Source: CAVTHW01 sp963734625 (GTDB lineage: Bacteria; Acidobacteriota; Terriglobia; Bryobacterales; Bryobacteraceae). From it: a stretch of DNA of 64,000 nt. The stretch covers positions 62,001 to 126,000 of the forward strand of contig CAVTHW010000024.1 in NCBI GenBank assembly GCA_963734625.1, given 5' to 3'. The notes under the pieces were generated by a model. That model was not told the DNA's origin. It searched no databases and worked only from the letters and a program-made list of their open reading frames with translations. Shown here piece after piece: positions 57,261 through 64,000 of this stretch (position 1 is the first letter of the stretch; every line of letters starts with the position of its first letter). A program made the position numbers and the translations under genes.

Positions 57261-58515
57261 CGTGCGGCCTTGCGGGTCTTCAGCCAGGCGGTGAGATTGT
57301 GTGCGAAACCGATCACGGCGAGAATAAGCCCCGGTATCACGCCACTGTTCACGCCCTTGACGAATAGAAAGGCACTGATCGCCGCCACTGCTGCACCGAA
57401 AATGATTGCTTGCCGCCGAAAGTTGGTCGGCTTGATGACCGTGCACGGAAGTGAGAACTGGATGGAGGTGCCGCCGCCCGGCCGGCTCCATAGTTCGAAC
57501 TCACCGCCGAACTCCTTAGCCCGAGCCCTCATGTTGGCGATGCCCATGCCGTTTGCGGGCAGATTCGGATCGAAGCCAGCGCCGTCGTCCCGGACCCTGA
57601 GCCAGACCCGGCGGCTGACGGAATCCAGCGCCACAACCACGCTGCCGGCGCGAGCGTGCCTGCCGATGTTGGCCAGCGCCTCCTGCGCGACTCGAAAGAT
57701 GGCCTCCTGCGCGCCCGGGGCAAGCGCCGTGCTCGGGGGGAGCGTGCCGAGCTTGAACTCCACCCGCGCTCCCGTGCGGAACCCGAGCGCCTCGCACTGC
57801 TTCTTCAGCGCCGCCACCAGCCCGGCGTTTTCCAGCGGCTCGGCCCGGAGCTGGTCCAGCATCGCCTCCATCTCGGCCATTGCATCGCGCGCCGAGCCGC
57901 GGACCTGCTCGAGCGCCTGACTGGCTCCGGCGGGGTCGCTTTCAAAGCGGGCCTGCGCCGTGGCCGCCGCTGTCTGGATCACGAACACCTGCTGCTTGAT
58001 CGAATCGTGCAGATCTCGAGCCAGACGATTGCGTTCCTCTTGAGCCGCAGCCCTGCGGATCTGCTGTTCGTAACGGGAGCGCAGGCTCCTGGCAGGGTGC
58101 GAGTCGCCGCCGAACAAACTCAGCGGTTGAAAAGCGAACGGTTTACCCTCGATCACGTTCCAATAAACAGCCCAGTAGTAGACAAGGAGAAGCGAGATAT
58201 TTAGCAAGACCACGGCGAGCCATTCGGCCGTCCAGTCTCCCCAGATGGCTTTGCCCCAAAGCAGAACCCCAAGGAAGACCACTAAATGAGCCCCCAGCGA
58301 ACCACAGCAGGCTTCGCTGGCGCGATTCGAGATCCTTCGATCATTGCCAGGGCGGTCGCAAAGCATCCGGCGGCCATGAGAATCGAGCCGAAAACCTGGA
58401 CCACGGCCGTCTTGCCCCAGACCGCCAGCGCGATGCCGCCAAGGCCGACGATCACGGCGTAGGTCCGGTAGACCAGGGGTGTGTCGATTACGTCGGGCCT
58501 CGGTTGAGCTTGCAT
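57257..58515 (-). CDS. HisKA_3 membrane histidine kinase with C-terminal helices (frameshifted)
   Basis: About 419 residues after correction. N-terminal membrane domain of about four helices: YAVIVGLGGIALAVWG, a second, then GAHLVVFLGVLLWGKAIW and WLAVVLLNISLLLVYYW. HisKA_3 has the phospho-His in EERNRLARDLHDSIKQQVF. The HATPase has DDGAGFDPN and NGMGIANMRARAKEFGG. Unusually, two more helices follow the catalytic domain (residues about 370-410, AAVAAISAFLFVKGVNSG). One base is missing near 58288; adding a g joins VVRWG to AHLVVFL. The start is three bases after the ATPase stop. It is the cognate kinase of the LuxR-type regulator. Confidence 0.88.
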
Positions 58516-58517
58516 GG

Positions 58518-59316
58518 CTACTGTCCAGGGAGCGCGCCCGTGTACAGCCAGTCCAGCGCCGTGTAGCGCTCGCCCGCGACGTGCAGGAAGAGCGCTTCCA
58601 GGGTGCGAAACTCCTGGCCATCGACGGAGAGAGCGCGGTCCTCCGCCAGGACGGTGATGTCCCCCTCCCAAACCAGCTTGCCGGGGGCCTTGATGATCGC
58701 CACACGGTCGCAGAGGCGCTCGACGGTTTCCAGCACGTGGGTGGTGATGAAGACCGTCCGGCCCCCCGCCGTCAGTTGGCGCAGCCACTGCTTCATCAGC
58801 GCCACGCCGGCCGGATCGATGGATTCGAAAGGCTCGTCCAGGAAGAGAATCTCGGGAGTATGGATGACCGCGGCGGCGAAGGCCACGCGCTTGCGCATGC
58901 CGGCGCTGAATTTGGCCAGCGGCTTCTTGCCTTCCCCCGATAATTCCAACGCATCGAGCAATTCGGTCACACGCTGCCGCGTGGTGGCTTCGTCCAGGCC
59001 GTACATGCGGGCCTGGAATGCCAGAAACTCGTGCGCGTAGAGCGCATCGAAGAGGCCCAGGCTCTCGGGCATGACGCCGATCCTGCGTTTGAGCGCCGCC
59101 GAGTTGCCGTTCATGGGCTGGCCCAGGAGGCGGATGTCTCCATGCGTCGGATCGAGCAGGCCCGTAAGACAGCCGATGGTAGTGCTCTTGCCCGAGCCGT
59201 TGGGGCCCAGGAACCCGAAGAAGGAGCCGGACAGGCACGGTTAGCGAGAGGTCCTCGATGGCCACTGCCTTGTCGTACTGCTTCGACAGATGCGAGATTT
59301 CGATGGCGTCGGACAT
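58518..59316 (-). CDS. ABC-2-type transporter ATPase (frameshifted)
   Basis: About 265 residues after correction. MSDAIEISHLSKQYDKAVAI opens the fold, Walker A is GPNGSGKSTT after repair, signature FSAGMRKRVAFAAAV, Walker B ILFLDEPFESIDPAG and H-loop ITTHVLETVE. The frame breaks near 59237, just before Walker A, where one extra base interrupts VPVGSFFGFLGPNG. The signature FSAGM rather than LSGGQ is common in this exporter branch. It powers the permease encoded immediately upstream and precedes the kinase by a few bases. Confidence 0.9.
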
Positions 59317-59322
59317 AAGGTA

Positions 59323-60888
59323 TCAGCCGCGTCCTTCCAGAAGAGAAAGCATGCGTTCACGGCGCGCCGCGAACACCACGGCGCCGGCGCGCAAGGACAG
59401 AAGATAGAAGCCGGTAGTGGCGAACATGAGCAGGGGCGCCACCCACCAGTAACGCATGACTGTGTTTGCGCCGAGCACGCGCAGGCCCTGCGGAAGTAAT
59501 GCGAAAAAGACGAAGAAGCACCCCATGAAGACAACGTTCGCCGCTAGCGAGAGCTTGTTGCCGAATTGGAGGTTGAACTCGATCGGGCGCGGGGAAAGCA
59601 GGCTGGTCCAGAGGCCGAGCGCGTGGAATAGCAGCCACCCGACTACGGCGCTGGAGAAGAGCATGGCCAGCATGCGCGCGTCGGTGTGGACTGGTGGAAA
59701 CACCAGCCAAAGCAGCAGCGCGATCGGAATCAGCGTCGCTCCCGGAATCAGGCCGGTCAGGCTGGTCGCGCGCAGGATCCGCTCCGGCGCAACCGGCTGG
59801 AGCAAATAGCGGCGAAAGCCGCCGGCATCGAATCCGAAGACATTGAGCGGCAACGCGCCGGTACACATCATGCCGACCAGGGGAATGAGGCCCAGAGTAA
59901 AGAGGAACAGGCCCATGGGGCTGGCGCCGTGGTCTGCGGGCCTGCATGGCCACCATGGAGACGAGGAGCGGCAGGGCGAAAGGATAGTTCCAGCGCGTGT
60001 GAGGACTGCGGACGTAGTACCGCAGCGTCTTGCCGATCAGCGGAGCCAGTTCGGGACCGAATAGAGCGGCGATCCTATCGTAGGGGCTGTTCCAGGTGGC
60101 ACGGACCCCGGCAACCGTGCGCGAGGGATTCGGAAGCCGGTCCAGAGCAGATTAGCAAGACCGGCCAACCCGGCGCACCAGCCAAGCAGCATCAGCATTC
60201 CCAGGAAGGTGGACAGGCTCTCCGTGCCAACCATGACCCTGGCAGCGGCAAACGGTGGAGTGTAACTGAACACGGCTGCTGCGGCCGCCTGAAAGCTCGG
60301 GTTTCGGAAAAGCGGTGGCAGGCCTAGGCTGGCGCCAAACAGACCGAACAGGCCCAGCGGGCCATAGCGGCTGGCCATCAGCCATCCAAACGCGCCAATG
60401 ACCACCCGCGCCAGAAGGAAGTTGGTAACAGCCAACAGGATCGCGGCCAGCGCCGCCAGCCAGAGCGAGGCCACGCCAAAGACGTAGAATCCAAAGGCCA
60501 CGCCCAGATTGAAGGCCAGGAGGAACATCCACAGCGGTTCGAGGAACGCGGTGAGGTGGCGGGCCGCCAGCCTCGCGCCGGCGGAAAGTGGATAGCGGCG
60601 CAGAGCCGCGTCCGAGAAGACCTCGTTCACGCCGATACCCAGAACAACCGAGGCGAAGATCCCGAACATGTAGAAACCGCCGAGCGCGATCCGGGCCACC
60701 AGTTCAGCCTTGCCCAGGCGAATCGACGCCATCGCCGCGCCGAAGCCTCCCATCGCCAGAAACACGCCAATGAGGCAGGCGAGCAGGTAGGCGACGAAAA
60801 ATAGGACGGTCTTCCCCTTGCGGCTCCGGACATGCGCCCACAGCAGGCGGTAGCGCAACCCGAGGAGATTCGCCAGTTGAGCCCGCAT
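59323..60888 (-). CDS. ABC-2-like exporter permease (two frameshifts)
   Basis: About 521 residues after correction, with 10 or more helices. It starts MRAQLANLLGLRYRLLWAHV. YPLSAGARLAARHLTAFLEP is the conserved cytoplasmic loop that follows the first helices, and PVAPERILRATSLTGLIPGA repeats that pattern in the second half, suggesting an internal duplication. Frame breaks occur near 60105 and near 59930. The piece between, WNSPYDRIAALFGPELAPLI then GKTLRYYVRSPHTRWNYPF, fits the membrane-proximal region of such exporters. Together with the ATPase it would export an unknown substrate. It lies 50 bases after the winged-helix regulator gene. Confidence 0.85.
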
Positions 60889-60939
60889 TGTTACAGTCTA
60901 CGGCGATGCATCAAGATCTTGCGTCCCCCGATCGGGGTA

Positions 60940-61236
60940 CTAAAGCACCTTCTTCAGGCTCTTCCGGTACTGTTCAAATGCCTCTCTTCCGGGCTTCGTC
61001 AGCCGCAATAGCGTTTGCGGCACCTTGCCCCGGAAGGTCTTCTTGATTTCCACGTAGGCGGCTTCTTCCAGTCGCGCCAGGTGGCTCGAGAGCGTTCCCT
61101 TATTGAGGCCGGTTTCGTGCTGGATGTAGACGAAGTCGGCGCCCTCCACGGCGGAGAGGATGGCCACGATCATGAGCCGCCCGGGCTCGTGGATCACGCG
61201 GTCGATTTCGGAGATCGTGCGAGCGTGCTCGTTCAT
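60940..61236 (-). CDS. Winged-helix transcriptional regulator (MarR/ArsR-like)
   Basis: A 98-residue DNA-binding protein. IDRVIHEPGRLMIVAILSAV is the conserved first helices, and VYIQHETGLNKGTLSSHLARL the recognition helix-turn-helix; KKTFRGKVPQTLLRLT forms the wing and GREAFEQYRKSLKKVL the C-terminal helix. This family (winged helix DNA-binding domain, HTH_34-like) often regulates a linked membrane protein and ABC exporter. ATG 61236 overlaps the stop of the membrane protein gene as ATGA. The palindrome at 62500-62534 is a candidate binding site. Confidence 0.9.
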   Translation of the reverse strand: MNEHARTISEIDRVIHEPGRLMIVAILSAVEGADFVYIQHETGLNKGTLSSHLARLEEAAYVEIKKTFRGKVPQTLLRLTKPGREAFEQYRKSLKKVL

Positions 61237-61880
61237 TCCGCTTCCTGCTCTGCCGGCCGCGTGCGGCGGATATAAAGGAACAGGGTGATCAAGCCCGACG
61301 CCAGCCAGACCAGCCCGAAGAACAGCGTGGAGATTCGACCGAACACGTCGCATCTCCCACCCCCCGAACGAAACGCCCACCGAGAAAAGGGCCATCAGTG
61401 CAGCTAGCCAGAGCTTCCAGCGGTGTTCGCGCGACATGAACGTCACCATGCACGCGTAAGTGGCGACAGCCACACTCAGCATGCCCAGCCGGGTGAGGCT
61501 GACGGCGTTGTGCCGCAGTCCCCATCGCAAGAGCAAGACGAGGCCGGCCGCCAGCACCGCGCTGACGATCATCGCAAGGGCCATCACCAAGGCAGTTCGC
61601 TTCTTCTCACAGCGGTAGGCAACGTACCCGGTGCGGCGGTAGGTGATGCGATTCTTGATGGTTTTGGCGCCCCACCCGCCGAGTCCGAGAACGGACAGCG
61701 CGACGCCGTTCATGAACAGAACCATGGAGCCAAACCGATTCCGGCTGGGCAGCAGAGGGCTGCAGCGCATACGCAGAGGGCAAAGCCCAGCCACATGCAC
61801 CCAAAGAACATCTCCGAAGTGCCGTCGATGTTCTCGTACCGTTTGGGGCGCTTTCTGAAGTCTTCGATTTGATCTGACAT
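61233..61880 (-). CDS. Tandem membrane protein, copy 1 (two frameshifts)
   Basis: About 215 residues after correction, five or six helices. It starts MSDQIEDFRKRPKRYENIDG and has TSEMFFGCMWLGFAL, KTIKNRITYRRTGYVAYR, then LLRWGLRHNAVSL, FMSREHRWKLWLAALMALFS and the final LFFGLVWLASGLITLFLYIR. The frame breaks near 61755 and near 61335. I do not recognise a named family. The RITYRRTGYVAYR cytoplasmic loop is nearly identical in copy 2. Its stop overlaps the regulator start, so the protein may be a ligand sensor or target linked to the regulator. Confidence 0.75.
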
Positions 61881-61884
61881 AGGG

Positions 61885-62499
61885 CTACCCGTTGGGACTC
61901 CATTCCGCCTGCTCTGCCGGCCGCGTGCGCCGGATGTAAAGGAACAGGGTGATCAAGCCCGACGCCAGAAAGACCAGCCCGAAGAACAGCGAAGAGTACT
62001 CCCACCCCCAGAACGACAACGCCCACCGAGAAAAGGACTATCAGTGCGGCTAGCCCGAGCTTCCAGCGGTGTTCGCGCGACATAAGCACAAGGAGCGCGG
62101 CGGGTGCGCTCAGCAAGCCGAGTTGGATGAGGCTACCGGCGTTGTGCCGGACTCCCCATCGCAAGAGAAGAATGAAGCCGGCCGCCGATCGCTGCGCTGG
62201 CGGCGATTGTCAGAGCACGTGTCTTCTTATTCGCGGCGGTAGGCGACGTATCCCGTCCGGCGGTAGGTGATGCGGTTCTTGATAAGCCGAGTCGCCCACC
62301 AGGCCAGCCCAAGAACGGACAGCAAGATGGCGTAAAACCACAGCACCCCGGGCCAGGGATGCTGTTTGAACGAGGGGGTCTCGAATGCACTCAGGAGCGC
62401 AAAGCCCAAATACATGCACCCGAAGAACATCTCCGAAGTCCCGTCGATGTTCACGTAGCGTAGGGGGCGCTTCCGGTAGTCGTCGATTGGGTTTGCCAT
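61885..62499 (-). pseudogene. Tandem membrane protein, copy 2 (three frameshifts)
   Basis: About 203 residues if repaired, the first gene of the 13-kb minus run. It begins MANPIDDYRKRPLRYVNIDG at ATG 62499, and continues TSEMFFGCMYLGFALLSAF, NRITYRRTGYVAYRRE, then in other frames RALTIAASAAIG, MSREHRWKLGLAALIVLFS and LFFGLVFLASGLITLFLYIR to TAG 61885. Breaks lie near 62230, 62190 and 61995, each an apparent extra base. It ends four bases before copy 1. Sequence remains highly similar to copy 1 over all segments, so the breaks are recent or artefactual. Confidence 0.7.
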
Positions 62500-62534
62500 A
62501 CGCCTACTAGTTTGCCATACAAACTAGTAGGCGT
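62500..62534. promoter_or_regulatory. Perfect 15-bp-arm palindrome at the start of the export/signalling run
   Basis: ACGCCTACTAGTTTG (62500-62514), five bases, then CAAACTAGTAGGCGT (62520-62534). On the minus strand the palindrome begins with a TTGACG hexamer that could be a -35, and its last base touches ATG 62499. TATGGCAAAC occurs twice on the minus strand, once inside the palindrome (where it would encode Met-Ala-Asn-stop) and once at the real start. It is a candidate operator for the linked winged-helix regulator, or an mRNA hairpin covering the start. Confidence 0.6.
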
Positions 62535-62600
62535 CAAGAGCGAAAACGATTCCTTGACGGACTGCATGATCCTGTGTCGGCGGGGCTATGATGGGATCGA

Positions 62601-62921
62601 ATGAGCGTGGATGACTCTCTTCTTGGCGAAATCGTGCGCCGGGTCCTTGAGGTCTCGCGGCCGGAGAGGATCATTCTCTTTGGTTCCGCGGCAACAGGCG
62701 ACATGAACAAGGACAGTGACATCGACCTGCTGATCGTCGATCCCTACCCGGGGAATCGGCACGAACAGAGTGTCCAGATTCGCAGCGCCATAGGCGACGT
62801 GAAGTACCCAGTCGACGTGATTGTCATTGCCAAGGAACGGTTCGAAGCCACCAAGGACGTGATCGGCGGAATCGCCTTTCCAGCGCACAAGTACGGCAAG
62901 GTGCTCTATGAGGCCGCTTGA
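62601..62921 (+). CDS. Minimal nucleotidyltransferase (MNT) antitoxin
   Basis: A 106-residue minimal nucleotidyltransferase. Motif IILFGSAATGDMNKDSDIDL gives GSx(10)DxD, and PVDVIVIAKE the third acidic residue, so the active site is intact. In MNT-HEPN pairs the MNT enzyme adds AMP groups to the HEPN toxin and blocks it. The HEPN gene start lies 14 bases inside this gene. A TATGAT hexamer (62587-62592) ends eight bases before ATG with no ribosome-binding sequence, suggesting a leaderless transcript. Confidence 0.92.
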   Translation: MSVDDSLLGEIVRRVLEVSRPERIILFGSAATGDMNKDSDIDLLIVDPYPGNRHEQSVQIRSAIGDVKYPVDVIVIAKERFEATKDVIGGIAFPAHKYGKVLYEAA

Positions 62922-63327
62922 GGACGAGGTGCGGCGCCTGGTGCTGGATTGGCTCCGAAAAGCGGACCTCGACTTCGACGTAGTTGTTCGTTTGGCAGAG
63001 GAAGGGGACCGTTTCAGAGACGTCATCGTCTTTCACGCGCAGCAGGCAGTTGAGAAGTACTTAAAGGCCTTATTGGTCCGCCACCAGGTTGAGTTCCCGA
63101 AGACTCATGACATTGAACGCCTGCTTGTGATCGTCCAATCGGTCGAGCCAGAACTCGCAGGCGCGTTGACAGAGGCGAAATGGTTGGGCCCCTTCAGCGT
63201 AGATGTCCGCTACCCTGGCGACATTCCGGACACGTTTCCGGGTGACGAAGGGCGCGCCCAGCACTTGGCACGGCGGGTGATGGATGCCGTGAAGGCGTCC
63301 CTTCGAACCTACCTCTCTCCCCAGTGA
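62908..63327 (+). CDS. HEPN-domain toxin
   Basis: A 139-residue HEPN-domain protein. The core helix reads FHAQQAVEKYLKALLVRHQ after FRDVIV, giving an Arg-x5-His arrangement consistent with the HEPN RNase motif; PKTHDIERLL is the usual follow-on block. HEPN toxins cleave RNA. It overlaps the MNT gene by 14 bases, the standard order for MNT-HEPN toxin-antitoxin pairs. The C-terminal AQHLARRVMDAVKASLRTYL is the final helix typical of the family. Confidence 0.92.
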   Translation: MRPLEDEVRRLVLDWLRKADLDFDVVVRLAEEGDRFRDVIVFHAQQAVEKYLKALLVRHQVEFPKTHDIERLLVIVQSVEPELAGALTEAKWLGPFSVDVRYPGDIPDTFPGDEGRAQHLARRVMDAVKASLRTYLSPQ

Positions 63328-63382
63328 CGCCCCGCGCTGGGCGGCTTTGCGCCTTGGGTACCGTGAGAGACGGTCGGAGGCC

Positions 63383-63700
63383 CTACTTCGCGGCCTTGAC
63401 CGAGGCGATGGTCAGGTTCTCACCGGCCAGCTTGCCGGTCACCGCAACCTTCTGGCCCAGAAAGCTCATGACCTTCGCGGGGTCGGTGATTTTGAGAATC
63501 TTCTTGTCCATGGTCACGAAGATCGGCGCCTGCCCGCCCTTCACGCAGGTGGTGACGCAATCGATCGAGGCTTTGGAGCCATCCATGTGCGAAACACCGC
63601 AATGGGTGTCGGAGATGTACCCAGTCCACTCCTGCTGCGCCACGGCTACGGCGCCCAGCAGAGCGATAGCCACTACACAGGCTAGCATCAGCTTTTGCAT
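63383..63700 (-). CDS. Small secreted protein, DUF5818-like
   Basis: A 105-residue exported protein with signal peptide MQKLMLACVVAIALLGAVAVAQ. The mature part has GYISDTHCGVSH and CVTTCVKGGQAPIFV, three cysteines and a histidine in a pattern I recall from short acidobacterial secreted proteins of the DUF5818 type, followed by an OB-like LGQKVAVTGKLAGENLTIASV. The fold may bind a metal or small ligand. ATG 63700 follows a GGAGGA ribosome-binding sequence. Function unknown. Confidence 0.8.
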   Translation of the reverse strand: MQKLMLACVVAIALLGAVAVAQQEWTGYISDTHCGVSHMDGSKASIDCVTTCVKGGQAPIFVTMDKKILKITDPAKVMSFLGQKVAVTGKLAGENLTIASVKAAK

Positions 63701-63833
63701 TGACTTCCTCCTCCAAGGTTTAGTATTCATTCCCAGGTACAACTCTATTTTAGCTCGGGGCGCCGCTATCGGTAACCGGGCGTGGTGCAATGGGGTCTTG
63801 ATTCCTTTAGTGAATTGGACTGGTGACAATGTA

Positions 63834-64000
63834 ATGCGACACGCACTCCTCGCGATCAGCCCTGGCCGCTTCGAGCGGAGCCTGGGCGCAGCAGCCGGCG
63901 GCGCTTACCGTCGATCTTCAGAATGCGCTGGAACGGGCCAAGACGTACAGCCCGCAGTTTCTTTCGGCGGATATCGCGACGTCCATGGCCCGGGAAGACC
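63834..64000 (+). CDS. Outer-membrane efflux (TolC-like) protein, start only, frameshifted
   Basis: The window ends after about 55 codons. A signal-peptide start, MRHALLAIS, is followed, after removal of one c near 63865, by LAASSGAWAQQPAALTVDL and QNALERAKTYSPQFLSADI, the usual beginning of a TolC/OEP coiled-coil domain. Such proteins form the outer-membrane channel of efflux systems. The assignment rests on this short stretch and should be confirmed on the neighbouring sequence. Confidence 0.6.
   Translation, partial: MRHALLAISPGRFERSLGAAAGGAYRRSSECAGTGQDVQPAVSFGGYRDVHGPGR

Noticed and set aside
62500..62534. Phage or integron attachment site
   Set aside because: The palindrome has no second copy in the window, no integrase gene is near, and its position at a start codon favours an operator.

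Overview
The window is GC-rich, gene-dense bacterial chromosome with no rRNA, tRNA or CRISPR array that I could see. The family mix fits an Acidobacteriota member of the Bryobacterales/Solibacter type: secreted multi-domain carboxypeptidase-regulatory-like proteins, PQQ-like propeller and TlpA-like secreted proteins, a DUF6599-like protein, a group 3b-like NiFe hydrogenase and many two-component genes. That placement is an inference from gene content.

Layout. 1-8.3 kb: secA 3' end, a secreted protein, a promoter with a structured leader before RNase J, vapBC with a palindromic operator, truB and an MsbA-like exporter. 8.3-19.1 kb: sugar isomerase and Gfo/Idh dehydrogenase, an N-carbamoylputrescine amidase-like enzyme, an ECF sigma factor with a small membrane protein and a DUF4337 remnant upstream, a nucleotidyltransferase bicistron, and threonine synthase convergent with a paralogue that lacks the PLP lysine. 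19.1-27.5 kb: secreted proteins, an S41 protease lacking its catalytic dyad, PAP2, two dehydrogenases, and a REP-associated transposase bounded by perfect 22-bp inverted repeats.

27.5-38.1 kb (minus strand) is a dense run: DagK-like kinase, response regulator, receiver-kinase hybrid, response regulator, hydrogenase beta-gamma-delta-alpha, sensor kinase, SDR and thiD, mostly overlapping or a few bases apart. This suggests that the hydrogenase is made together with its own signalling proteins. 38.1-40.7 kb: ligA and a VTT-domain membrane protein. 40.7-49.5 kb (minus): a cobalamin riboswitch, then btuB-btuF-btuD-btuC, then a MacB-like ABC pair and two membrane or secreted proteins.

49.9-62.5 kb (minus) is the most unusual part. 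It is a 13-kb same-strand run starting at a perfect 15-bp-arm palindrome touching the first start codon. It contains two tandem copies of a membrane protein, a winged-helix regulator, an ABC permease and ATPase, a membrane histidine kinase and LuxR-type regulator, then four tandem paralogues of a secreted beta-domain protein each separated by exactly 11 bp. It resembles an envelope-stress or export module with an expanded, mosaic effector family. The window ends with an MNT-HEPN pair, a small secreted protein and the start of a TolC-like gene.

About 29 single-base frame breaks interrupt otherwise well conserved genes, mostly apparent +1 insertions. Most look like base-calling indels in the assembly. 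btuB, with five in 2.2 kb, may be a true pseudogene. Corrected lengths below assume these indels are errors. Seven genes have a -10-like hexamer 6-10 nt before the start codon, suggesting leaderless transcripts.
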